Shown here: piece after piece, positions 23,732 to 35,362 of the stretch
Layout of the letters: each line of letters starts with the position of its first letter
How positions within the stretch are numbered: the first letter of the stretch is position 1
Assembly: GCA_963931865.1 (NCBI GenBank)
Contig: OZ007516.1
Coordinates: forward strand, 6,855,897 to 6,919,896
Length of the DNA stretch: 64,000 bases
DNA from: Axinella damicornis
Lineage: Eukaryota > Porifera > Demospongiae > Axinellida > Axinellidae
Reading direction: 5' to 3'
Notes under the pieces: generated by a model
Databases searched by the model: none
Told to the model about the DNA's origin: nothing
Seen by the model: only the letters and a program-made list of their open reading frames with translations
Made by a program: the position numbers and the translations under genes

Positions 23732-25424
23732 ATGCGCATGCGTCAAAGTCCCTCCTGCGCGTGCGCATCTGGGAGACTTGCCTGAATTGGTGGGTCCATG
23801 CTAGGATGGCCCCTCCTCTAGTTCCGCATGTGAATAGTTCTAGTATAGGTAACAGACACACCTTCACATTCAGCACCTGACCTGGCCCTAATATTAGTAA
23901 TATACCCTAGCCCATTGCCTTACTTCTGCCGGACCAATAACCACTTCGTATAAAAAGAAAAGAATAAAATTTTATGTTAGTATAATAATTCCTAGGAGGT
24001 AAAAATAATAGTACTGCTCTACACAGACTCGACAGCAGTCTCAGCATTGCTCTCAGAGTTCAGTGTGTTCTGGACTGCTTGCACAGTAACCTATAGTGGT
24101 GGTTGGGGTGGGTGAGTTGAAACGAAGGATCACACAATCCACACCAAAGGATCACACAATCCACACCAAAGGTACTGGTAGGGCAACTTCATTGTTTCAC
24201 TGCAGTGGCAAAGCTTCTTTTGTTGGGAAAAGTTTTAAATACATTATGCACATACATTGTACCTTGGGTCCCCAGGAAAATGCATGACTGGGACAGACTG
24301 TCAGAGGGTGAGAATACTCATGTGTACTTGTTCCTACAGGGCTGCTTACATGTAGTTAGGCTAAAGTGACTATCCAGTTTACTTAAGTATCTTCGCTGCC
24401 TTTGGCAACTCATAAGCTCCTCATCTCACTATGGAGACACAGCAATACAGTGGAACTCGAGTTGCGGACACCTGCTATATAATGGACCCTTATTATACCT
24501 AGGTACAGATTGAATCTCTGTCTATACTGTACATTAAAAATCCCTGAACAGAAGACCCTCTACTACGTATACTGACACATCACTTAGACCCAACAGACCC
24601 TGACATGTACCTCACAACTTGAGTCTCAAGCGCAGGCACTTTGTGTTCCAAAGTTTGCAACAAGAACTTAGGTTTTCAATGGTCCAGCAACTTGCAAACC
24701 TATCACTAGTAAGTACTTGCATTTAGTAATATGAAAAGAGTTGGTCCCGATGGAACTGCACAGATGATGCTAATAACTTACAATCCTGCATAGCAGTCAA
24801 TAGTGAAACAAGTGAGTCTTTAAAGACTTGATGTGTCTCGGCACGACTTGGTATCAGCTAGAATCATGCAGAGGACATGGCAGCTGTTTAACCCTTTATG
24901 ACTGCAAAACCTATAGACTTTCAGCTTAAGTGAGCGTCGGAGGTTCTGTATGAGCATGGGGTGGGTTAGGGTGAGGTGGGAATGTTCATCCAAAGGGTGA
25001 AAGCGGCATGGTCGTGTCTGGGCTTGATGTTTAGTCTTCCAAGTGGGCCGTTTTAATTCATAAATGGACCTAGACAACACCTTGGCCAATTCTTTCTGCA
25101 CTTATCTATCTAGCTAGCTAGAGCTGAGTGAGTCAGTAATGATGCACTTGACACTGTGTAGCTATGGATGAGTGAGTATTCATTGTCCTGAATTAAGTAG
25201 CTAGCAGCAGTCTTGGTAAGAGGTTCATGAGCAGCCATGCAAACCCATAATCACTTTGACGATCTACTTGCAGGCTATAAATAAGTTTGACACCCTATTA
25301 AGAGTGTAGAGCAACACTAGCGCGGGCGCATTGCGAAAGCGACGTACGTACCACGTACGTACGTACCTACGCATCCAGCACTGTGTCTCGGCACTTCGGT
25401 GCCGAGACAAAAAGGTTGAGGGGA
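23732..25424. other. Intergenic sequence between the second CALCOCO-like gene and Canopy
   Basis: No gene supported. It contains half of a TCCGGCAGGAAGTA-type element (TTCTGCCGGACC near 23925) and a small direct repeat, AAAGGATCACACAATCCACACC twice, near 24125-24170. A GTACGTACGTAC run lies near 25345, and a short hairpin GTCTCGGCAC/GTGCCGAGAC at 25385-25408 just downstream of the Canopy stop codon. Confidence 0.5.
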
Positions 25425-27108
<1,684 letters not shown>

Positions 27109-27310
27109 CTTGGAGACGACACGTACACAGCTAGAGACAGATTTTTGTGTTTCTTCAACAGTCTTAGTCCCAGACCCAAACCATCCACGGAACGGATCGG
27201 GATACTCGACCTTTAGACCTCTCAGTGCAGGTACAGGCCAGCCGCTTCCGCACGTTGGGCAGAACAAAGGAAGTCAGCCAGGAGTGTACTAGTGAAGAAG
27301 TAGTGTGGCC
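27109..27310. promoter_or_regulatory. Divergent promoter interval between Canopy and RHEB
   Basis: The start codons are separated by 202 bp on opposite strands, so both promoters and 5' UTRs must share this stretch. No TATA box is evident. Confidence 0.6.
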
Positions 27311-29381
27311 ATGCCGCCGGCCAAGTCCAGAAAGATTGCTATAATGGGCTTTAGAGCCGTGGGTGAGTGGTTGGGTGTCGCCATATTGGGTGTGGCTCAC
27401 GCCTCATAATTTACCTGCATATGAACTGTATCATGTACCACTTTCAGGAAAGTCTTCTCTGACGATTCAGTTTGTGGAGAACCAGTTTGTGGATTCCTAC
27501 GACCCCACCATTGAGAACAGTACGTAGAACCAGCTTCGGTGATCATTATTTTTATGGAAAGGACCAGACCACTTGTAAAACTAGTCTTGCAGGCCAGCCG
27601 CTTTTTCCAATTAGTGGGCGCGGCCAGAAAGGAGGGGGGGGGATGAGTCTGGTGACTTGAGCAAACATTTTGTTTTCTTTGCCGGAATGTAGGCAATGAG
27701 ATTGCAGCAGTCACATGATTTTCATGGTGTAATTCAGAGAGATGGTGCGTGCGATTGCCATCGCTGCAAAGTGCAACTAGGCTATCCAAGGTTAAAACTC
27801 AAGCCCTACGTGCTGGTACCTATACTGCTGGAACTTGAGGATGAACTTAGTGTTAGAGTTGCGGCCTAGAGCTAGCCGTATGTTAGCCTCGTTCCCAGGC
27901 CACACATGACCTGGGAACGAGGCTAGCCGTACGTGAGCACCTGAACTCAGATCCAAATCTTTCCAGCAACGTACAAGGATCCGCGTACCAGTATGCAGGG
28001 TTCATCAAGCACTATCTAGTGTAGCCTCGTTCCCAGGCCGCGTGGCCTGGGAACAAGGCTGTATCTAGTGCTGTACAGATTGTGGAGACTGGACCCTGCA
28101 GTGAGTACTTACATTGCTGTTCCGTATTTCTAAGTGGTCTGTTCTGTAAAATAATGACCACCGATAGCTTCTGTTTCATTTAAGTTCAAGTGGTTTGGCA
28201 GGAAGTAATGCACACATGCGCATTCATGTACTGTCTCGTATCTTAAGGTTAAGGGCTCGTAGGTTACTGAGGCAAGATAGTGAACTGAGCAGTTAGTAGC
28301 CTCGTTCCCACGTGGCCCGGGAATGAGGCTAAGCAGTTTGAGTTAGCAATATGTGTCCCCTGCCCACCACCATATTATTTTCTTGTCATGAATGCTGAGC
28401 CATACACCTAGCCTCATTCCCAGGCCTTCTAGACCTCCAAGTTTTGATCGCTTGCAGTATGCAAACAACGGCTGCAAGTGATCAAAGACTGGAGGTGTAG
28501 ACGGCACGAGAACGAGGCTGTGTAGACCCCTTTTCAACAGTGGCTTTTATCTTTGAAATTGGTAAGCATTATTCGTGTAGCAGTTCTGTTCCCTGAAGTT
28601 GGTGGTGTGTTCCTTGTGGCTAGCTCTCACAGGTAGAGCTCTTCTCTTCAACACCCTTATCACACATCAGCGTTTGAGAAGGTGGTGCACTACCGCGGCC
28701 AGGAGTACCACACCCAGCTGGTGGACACAGCAGGACAAGTAAGACTGCATGGTCTCATACTACAGTATGGTGGGCAGCTGCCTTTGAAGTCTACAACACA
28801 ATATCGGATCATTGCGGGAAGCAAAATGTATCACTTTCACCCTCTCACACACACAGGATGAATACTTTATCCTCCCACAAAGCTACACTTTGGGGATCCA
28901 CGGCTACATCCTGGTCTACTCCGTCACATCCATGAAAAGGTTAGCCTCGTTCCCAGGCTATAAGAGAATGGCCTGGCAACTTACACGAGTTCAAGCTGCA
29001 GACCAGTGACAAAGAATAGTACAAGAAATCATTACTATAACTAAAACCAAACCCTAAAAGCTTCTGCATGCTCCCAGAAGCCATGGAATAAGTTGCCAGG
29101 CTGTTTCTCCTATAACGTATGGCCTGGGAACGAAGCTATGATCATGCAATACATTCAATGGATCTTGAATCCTTGCATGTGGAAAGTAACTATCTTTATT
29201 GTCCTGCATGCGGTACGACTATTATACTTGTAGGTCTGCATGTGTTCTTTATCTGCAGCTTTGATGTTGTAAAGGTCATCCATGATAAACTACTGGACCA
29301 GATTGGAGCCAACAAGTGAGTTTTTCATGTTTGCTGCCCCTCACAAGTGGTTTAGCATACCATCCCCACCTACACCATGGT

Positions 29382-29420
<39 letters not shown>

Positions 29421-30135
29421 GCTCCTCTGGTGCTGGTAGGAAACAAGAAAGACCTGCACATGCAGAGGTACAGTACGATGCATATGTGGTGTGAGTTCGA
29501 ATTGGCTTCAATTTGGGGTAACCGACTTCTCCCCCCATGCTCAGAGTGGTGACATACGAGATGGGAAAGAAACTGGCCAGCGAGTGGAGTGCTTCTTTTG
29601 TTGAATCTTCAGCGAAACAGAATGATGTCAGTGGTAGCCTCGAGGTCGTACCCAGGCCTTCCCAGCAGTTGTCGCTTGCAGTACTAATATGGGGGAAGGA
29701 GTAAAACTCGTCACGTGCAGTTACGTACATGGATGGGTGGATATGTGTGGAGGAGTGGCATATTCCTGACAAGTAAGCACGGGCCACTGAGCGGTCGACA
29801 TCAGGCAGTCTTGGGATATTTCTTGGGTTCCAGAATACCGCCCCAGAGCTAGCTGAAAGAATGTGCCACTCCTCCTTACGCCCATGTACATCACTGCATG
29901 TGACGAGTTTACCAGGCTGCAAGTAAAAACACTGGGGTGAGAAGCCTGGGTACGAGGCTAGGTCAGGTGTCCTTTAGATGTGGCAAATTTGCAACTGTGG
30001 GTGTTGAGAGGCTATAATCTCATGGTCCCACACATGCTCTGCATGCAGGAGGTGGATGTGATATTCCAGAGAATACTTCAAGAGATTGAGAAACACTTTG
30101 GGACACAGGAGGAGAGTGGGTGTGTACTGTTCTGA
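27311..30135 (+). CDS. RHEB: RHEB small GTPase
   Basis: Eight exons: 27311-27362, 27448-27519, 28671-28738, 28857-28939, 29259-29315, 29420-29467, 29545-29626 and 30049-30135, giving 182 residues (human 184). RHEB activates TORC1 on lysosomal membranes. G1 reads GFRAVGKSS and keeps the RHEB-specific Arg where Ras has Gly12. The switch region reads [19 protein letters not shown]3 is DTAGQ, G4 is GNKKDLHMQ and G5 is SSAK. The C-terminus is CVLF, a CaaX box. With F at the last position, geranylgeranylation or farnesylation are both possible, whereas mammalian RHEB ends CSVM. Two acceptors (28857 and 29420) follow CA repeats. The intron-4 donor at 28940 is immediately joined to a foldback MITE. 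Confidence 0.96.
27884..28061. mobile_element. Two small foldback MITEs in RHEB intron 2 (27884-27925 and 28022-28061)
   Basis: Each is little more than the two terminal repeats: TAGCCTCGTTCCCAGGCC, a short loop, then the complement. They are minimal hairpins of about 40 bp. Confidence 0.85.
28297..28519. mobile_element. Two foldback MITEs in RHEB intron 2 (28297-28331 and 28409-28519)
   Basis: The first is a 35-bp minimal hairpin. The second has a longer interior with inner inverted repeat TTTTGATCGCTTGCAG/CTGCAAGTGATCAAAG. Confidence 0.85.
28942..29138. mobile_element. Foldback MITE starting at the RHEB intron-4 donor
   Basis: The exon ends AAAAG and the intron begins GTTAGCCTCGTTCCCAGG, so the TAGCC end of the element starts 2 bp inside the intron. 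It ends GGCCTGGGAACGAAGCTA. The inner part contains CAACTTACACG and complementary segments. Confidence 0.75.
29382..29419 (+). repeat. CA microsatellite forming the acceptor tract of RHEB exon 6
   Basis: About 18 CA units run straight into CAG|GGCTCCTCTGG. There is no separate pyrimidine tract between the repeat and the exon. Confidence 0.85.
29635..29960. mobile_element. Large foldback element in RHEB intron 7
   Basis: Starts TAGCCTCGAGG, then CCCAGGCCTTCCCAGC; ends GAAGCCTGGGTACGAGGCTA. It begins 8 bp after the donor at 29627. The interior has GTAGCGTACATG-like words but no ORF with a known motif. Confidence 0.6.
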
Positions 30136-30470
30136 ATTGACCCCACCTGGTCTCATGTTTCTACTATAGCTCAGCATATTTGCATACCGGGACTATTATG
30201 CGTTATTCATCTCTCTCGTTTCCCAGTCTGCATTGTTTAATATATTATTTTGTACTGTCATTCAAAAGGTTTATGTGTGCACACAATTCTGTTACAGTTG
30301 TACAATGATGGGCAAGCTAAGATAAAGAGTCTTTGGTTTGTTGTGTGGACAGAGGAAGAGGAAAGTTTAAAGCATTCACACGTTGCAGGTTCCCAATCAC
30401 AAGTTCTCTCATCGTCTGTAAGATGGTGTACAATGCGGAAAATAGTAGGATACTCAGCAATAAACATGGC

Positions 30471-30735
30471 ACAAGGGGGTGACACTCCCATAGACGCCGT
30501 AGTCAGAGCTGTGACCGGCCCCGGCTTATCGGAGAATCTTGACTCCGCATACTAAGGAAGGGGTGGAGTCACTACGCATAATCGATGGTCAACGGCTGAA
30601 ATATAGCACAGTCAAACGGTCAAGAGTCCTTTTGCAATGCGGTCAAGTGGTCAAGCAGCAAAAATGACGGTCAGGATTTCTTGCCCCAGGTCACAGCTCT
30701 GACTATGGCGTCAATGGGAGTGTCACCCCTTGTGG
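30471..30735. mobile_element. MITE with about 45-bp inverted repeats (AAGGGGTGACACTCCCAT ends)
   Basis: The left end ACAAGGGGGTGACACTCCCA plus TAGACGCCGTAGTCAGAGCT is repeated inverted at the right end, finishing GGGAGTGTCACCCCTTGTGG. The interior carries several GGTCAA(A/G)CGGTCAAG words. Relatives lie at 32633-32906 and 42684-42873. It sits just downstream of MLX. Confidence 0.9.
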
Positions 30736-30779
30736 CCTAAACATTGCATATGAATGACGGGATCATTGACATATTCTAC

Positions 30780-33700
30780 CTGAGGCTTGCAGTACTCCTC
30801 CAACCAAGATATGATGCACGAAGAGAGAGTGTCAAAGCTTGTGATGCTGATGCTGGAGTTGAAGGACTGGAACAGCTGGTCAGCGATCCCCTGGAACTAC
30901 AGACAAGGTGAGGAAAGGTAGACACGTCTTGGTGGTACAAACCTACGCTGAACTTCAGACAGGGTGAGGAAAGGTAGACACGTCTTGGTGGTACAAACCT
31001 ACGCTGAACTTCAGACAGGGTGAGGCAAGTTATACACGTCTCGGTGGTACAAATCTACGCTGAACTTCAGACAGGGTGAGGCAAGTTATACACGTCTCGG
31101 TGGTACAAACCTACACTGAACTTCAGACAGGGTGAGGAAAGTTATACACGTCTGGGTGGTACAAACCTACGCTGAACTTCAGACAGGGTGAGGCAAGTTA
31201 TACACGTCTCGGTGGTACAAACCTACGCTGAACTTCAGGCAAGTTATACACGTCTGGGTGGTACAAACCTACGCTGAACTTACCACAAGGAACTTGACGT
31301 GGTCTGGGATTTGTGGAGCATCAGGAGTGGGCTGGAGGAAGGGAAATACAGGTATATGGCACTGTCTTTCAGCAATTTACACCTTGCACCTACCGTTGAC
31401 TGGTGGATCCTGGCAATCTGCTCATAGTTCCTACAGATCAAGTGGACATTACATAACACATCTCTCTTACTCCTCCTCTAGCCTCATTACTAGGGGCTCC
31501 CTCCTGCACGGCAACGAAAAAAAATTACTTTTCATTGCTGTGCAGGGGGGCGGACCGGGAGCCTGGGATTAAACAAGGCCCTACCACTCCTGTAGGTTTC
31601 ATCACCATGAAGGGGAGCCCCTAGCCTCGTTCCAAGGCCGATTTTCAGATGGGGCCTGGGAACGAGGCTAGGGGAGCCCCTGGGAATGTGGCTACTTCTT
31701 CCTCACTCCTTCATGATCCTGAGAGCCTTGACCTCTCTCCGGAGGTTCTCCAGCTGTTGCTGCTGTCGCTCTGCTTGGGATTGGAGGAACACGATGTAGT
31801 CGATTGCTGCAAGGGAGGAGATGAAGTGCTGCATCAGCAGCTAGGAACTTCAGACATTCGGGTACACCATTATCGTCAGCACCATTTTGGGAACACACAG
31901 TGTAGTCTGCAAAGGGGTGTTTCATCTTGCTTTATACTGAGGATTTCAGGTTGCTTGTCCCAGATCCATTCAAGAAATCGGCGCACGCGCATAAGTACGG
32001 CCATGGAAATGGCCTTTATACTTGAAGCCTAAGCTGGGAATTGCAAATTGCTGAGTTCGTTCGAAAGATTGTGCGTTCATTTACGGCAAGACAGCTAGGC
32101 CTTATAAACGGTGAAGGCACACACTCTAATAGGTGCACACGCGCCGAAAATTTGAAATGGATCTTGGACAAGCAACATGAAATCCTCAGTATTACTCATG
32201 GTACTGGCCTCATAGTTGGATATAGACTAGCCTCATTCCCAGGCCTGTCTTGGCCTGGGAATGAGATAGACCTTCTTCAATCAGCAGATATCCAACACCC
32301 TATAGCAGCAATGCAGAGCACTTTCCCTATTCATTGCTGCACATTAACTACATTCCAAGAATGATGTATGTATGTATGCGTCAGCTATTTGCCTTAGCTC
32401 CTGTGCTGATTGACAACTACTCATGACAGTGAAGGCAATGAGCTAATTAGTACACACTCTTCTGCAGCATGGCTGCTCTGCTCAGCTTGGCTCCAGTGGG
32501 AGATGGGTGGCAGGTCGGCACCATGTCACACAGCTGGGCATACCGTTGCTGGATGGGGGAAGAGTCCACTAGGTTATGACAGTATCATTGTGGGTGGATC
32601 AATCAATGCAGGACTCTCTCTAGCCTCATACTCCAAGGGGGTGACACTCCCATTGACGCCGTAGTCAGAGCTGCGACCGAGGTCAAGAAATCTGCTGCTT
32701 GACCACTTGACCGCATCGCAAAAAGACTCTTTGACTGTTTGACTGCGCTGTATTTCAGCCGTTCGGCCCGTTGACTGCTTGACCGATGATATACGGAAGA
32801 ATGCGTAGCGACTCCACCCCTTCAAAGAGCTTCCTTAGTATATGGGGTCAAGATTCGCTGATAAGCCCGCTGACTATGGCGTCTATCGGAGTGTCACTCT
32901 CTTGTACTCCAAAAAGAAAAAAAGAAAAATAAATAATGGGGAGCACGTCTATAGGAATACCTTTTGTGTATTCTTTCAAGGTAAATCACACTCGATACTC
33001 AGGCCTTCTCACGTGCCCAGCGTTTGCTGCTTGCAGTATAATGTGCTAATACTGCAAGTTACAAACGCTGGGGTGAGAAGGCCTGGGAACGAGGCTAGGA
33101 CTCTCTCTACCTTGATGACGTCTCTTCTTCTCTGCTCATTGAGGGTGTGGATGTCTCTCTTGCTAATGCCCACTGAGGAGTCCAACGCCTCTTCCCCTCC
33201 CAGATCAAGATCCTCATCACCTTCAGTGCACACATCAGCAAAGCATAAAGAGAGCATCAGCACACAGCTGTGGTCATTACTCCATGCCAGCTAGGCCACC
33301 AGATGGGCATGTCTGACTGGGCACAAGCCCCCCCCCCCCCCCCCGTCCTACCCCCTACTGTGCATGCACAGCCTTATAGCAATGTATACGTCACAAATGT
33401 AATATGTACCTCACAAACAAGTCATACGAAGTGCTTTGCTTTGAAAAGCACTTAAGCTTTTTGCACTCTGTCCATTAGCCATCACTCGCATGTATACTTG
33501 CATGTATTAGTGTGGGTGGTTTATAAATTCAGAAACCCACACATTTGGTGAGATTTAGACAATCAAAATGTCATTTTATTAGAGCAGAGCTACCAAGCCT
33601 CGCAGATTGAGCGCGAGTCTCACGCTTCACCACTGAATCTCATGCTCACATCTATACCTAGGGGGGATCCTCAGAAGATTATGCTTACCAGTGCAAAAGC

Positions 33701-34041
33701 ACAGACTGTCTTGCTGATGGTGTGGTTGCCTATCCAGTGTGGCCAGAAGCTCTAAAACAACATAATTATGGTTTGTCCCTTGGTCATGTCAGTCTCCTCA
33801 CAATGGCAATGTTGTTAGACTAAATGGGCGTGGCATATGATGCTAATGTTCAGATAACCGGAGCAAGTACGGTAATTGTGCATGCTTCTCACCATCACCA
33901 ACAGTGAAGTAGACCATCTTTTCCTCTGTGGAGTCAGTGGGCTTCAGAAGCGGAGGCTGAGGGTCGGAGGTACACAGATCACTTAGTGTCTGATGATCCA
34001 AAGCAACACTCCCCAGTGTTACGATACCTTGGTAAATTCGG
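30780..34041 (-). CDS. MLX: MLX, bHLH-leucine zipper transcription factor (both termini incomplete)
   Basis: Exons on the minus strand: 34041-33893 (start tentative), 33751-33689, 33220-33111, 32548-32458, 31806-31707, 31430-31394, 31331-31284 and 30896-30780; all phases agree. MLX heterodimerises with Mondo and MXD/MNT proteins and binds E-boxes. Visible in order: an N-terminal segment (TEEKMVYFTVGDELLATLDR), acidic GDEDLDLGGEE, basic region DIHTLNEQRRRDVIK, loop and helix 2 (CDMVPTC, LSRAAMLQKTIDYIVFLQ), zipper, NYEQIARIHQ, VKFLVFQGIADQLFQSFNSS and SWLEEYCKPQ, the MLX/Mondo C-terminal domain. The final 15-20 residues and the true start were not found. Intron 30897-31283 consists entirely of a minisatellite that includes both splice sites. 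Confidence 0.92.
30894..31274. repeat. 56-bp minisatellite making up a whole MLX intron
   Basis: Six 56-bp units and one of 45 bp, with starts at 30894, 30950, 31006, 31062, 31118, 31174 and 31230. On the minus strand the unit reads through CTCACCCTGTCTGAAGTTCA. The real acceptor is ACCTTGTCTGTAG|TTCC and the real donor GTG|GTAAGTTCAGCGTAGG, so both splice sites are variant copies of the repeat unit. The internal copies have AAG instead of TAG at the acceptor position. Confidence 0.93.
31622..31670. mobile_element. Foldback MITE in an MLX intron
   Basis: TAGCCTCGTTCCAAGGCC...GGGGCCTGGGAACGAGGCTA; a minimal hairpin 37 bp from the zipper-exon donor. Confidence 0.85.
32228..32268. mobile_element. 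Foldback MITE in an MLX intron
   Basis: TAGCCTCATTCCCAGGCC...GGCCTGGGAATGAGATA; a minimal hairpin copy with a decayed right end. Confidence 0.8.
32633..32906. mobile_element. MITE of the AAGGGGTGACACTCCCAT family in an MLX intron
   Basis: Left end CCAAGGGGGTGACACTCCCA, right end GGAGTGTCACTCTCTTGTAC. Closely related to 30471-30735, with the CTTGACCGCAT words inside. Confidence 0.85.
32998..33097. mobile_element. Foldback MITE, 14 bp from an MLX exon end
   Basis: CTCAGGCCTTCTCACGTGCC...GAAGGCCTGGGAACGAGGCTA with an inner inverted repeat around GCGTTTGCTGCTTGCAGTAT. Confidence 0.8.
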
Positions 34042-35362
34042 CTTTGTGGGAGAGGGGCACAGCTATTGATGGGTGAGTGGGAGACTGCACAGGAGAGGGC
34101 TGTGTGCATGTTGAGTGTTAATGTTTTTGAAACACCGGCTTTTCCCTTGCCCTTTTACCCCACCCCTTTCCATTGCTGCATTTACTCTTGTGTTGTCTGC
34201 ATTGCGAGTATTTTGACTGATGCGGACCACAGTAGACCCCACAGTCTCATTCCCAGACTACTACACACACAGTCCAAACTACAGCTACTATTCCCACTAT
34301 GCCAACTCAACAACTGGAGACCTGATTTGGCATATTTCTACAACTGAGGCTGGTGCATATTATCCCCCGTCAACTAGCTGGTTCAGCAGCAGTCAGAGAA
34401 GGGTGGAACTGACTGCTCTCAAAGGATACCTCCCTAATCAAAACACTTGACCAAGTATCAACTGCCCCTGAAATGAGGATACCTCCCTAATCCAGACCTT
34501 CCAACTCACCCACATTTCATGGATTTTGCAAGGTTCACCTGCGTGGGACACCCACATTTCCCTAGCGGCTACCCTCGCCTTCTCTACATGTGTTCCGTCT
34601 AGTCTCGTACCTCGTTCCAGACAACCTGACCGACCTTACATGCTCTAATGTCGCACTTGCTAGAGCGCCTATGCCTCTATGGGAGTGACTCCCTGATATT
34701 TTAGAAGGGTTCCGCTGTAGACCGTGATCAAGAATCTTCCTTTCAGATGGGAGTTCAATTATGGCTAGGGTCAAAGTACCATCATAAGCATGCCTCCAAA
34801 CAGAGGATGGTGCTCTCATCCCAAACTCATCTAGATCTTATGATCAGATCCTATTTGAATGTGATACCGGTCACAAATGCTATTTACCTAAGCCTGCCCA
34901 AGGACAGTAGGCATCACACTCAAATCTGCTACTTCCTGGGCCCATTCTGCGAGGTTCACTACGATCATTAGGTTGCAAGGTGGGTCTGGTATACAATCAG
35001 AGGTAAGTTTATAGGCCTATACCTCGGATCCTGTCCATGAGCTGGCGCTGGAATTGCGTTGGACAGACACCAACCTGCTCAGGTCACTGCTGCTCGTGCT
35101 CGTGCGATTCATAATAGACTTGTCACTAGCCTCCATCCATGGGAACACAGCTATCTCTAGCTCTAGTCTGTGGCTAATACGCTGACTAGACTTCTGCACT
35201 GTGGGGGCCGCAACAAATTTAGCGGCGCGCGCCAGCGTAAATCATTGAAGAACTCCGCCCTTTTCCGTTTTCTCGAACTCGAACTTGCCCGTGGCCAAGA
35301 AGGTGTGCGAGTTCTGTCTGTTGCTGGTTCAATTGTCCGGTGGCTGGTTGCTGTACTCCAAA
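34042..35362. other. Interval between MLX and LASP; upstream MLX exon(s) probably hidden here
   Basis: No further MLX exon is recognised, although the first coding exon should lie here. Open frames at 34220-34450 (plus) and 34562-34819 (minus) have no recognisable domain. The plus frame contains AGTCTCATTCCCAGACTACT, a decayed MITE end, so it is probably not a gene. Confidence 0.4.

Noticed and set aside
30781..31380. Plus-strand exons around LAVLLQPRYDARRES and ELDVVWDLWSIRSG
   Set aside because: First read as a plus-strand gene. The minus strand encodes clear MLX exons over the same bases, with correct splice sites.
34220..34450. Tyr/Ser-rich 76-codon ORF as a transcription-factor exon
   Set aside because: It contains a decayed MITE end in frame, no domain is recognisable, and no splice partner was found.
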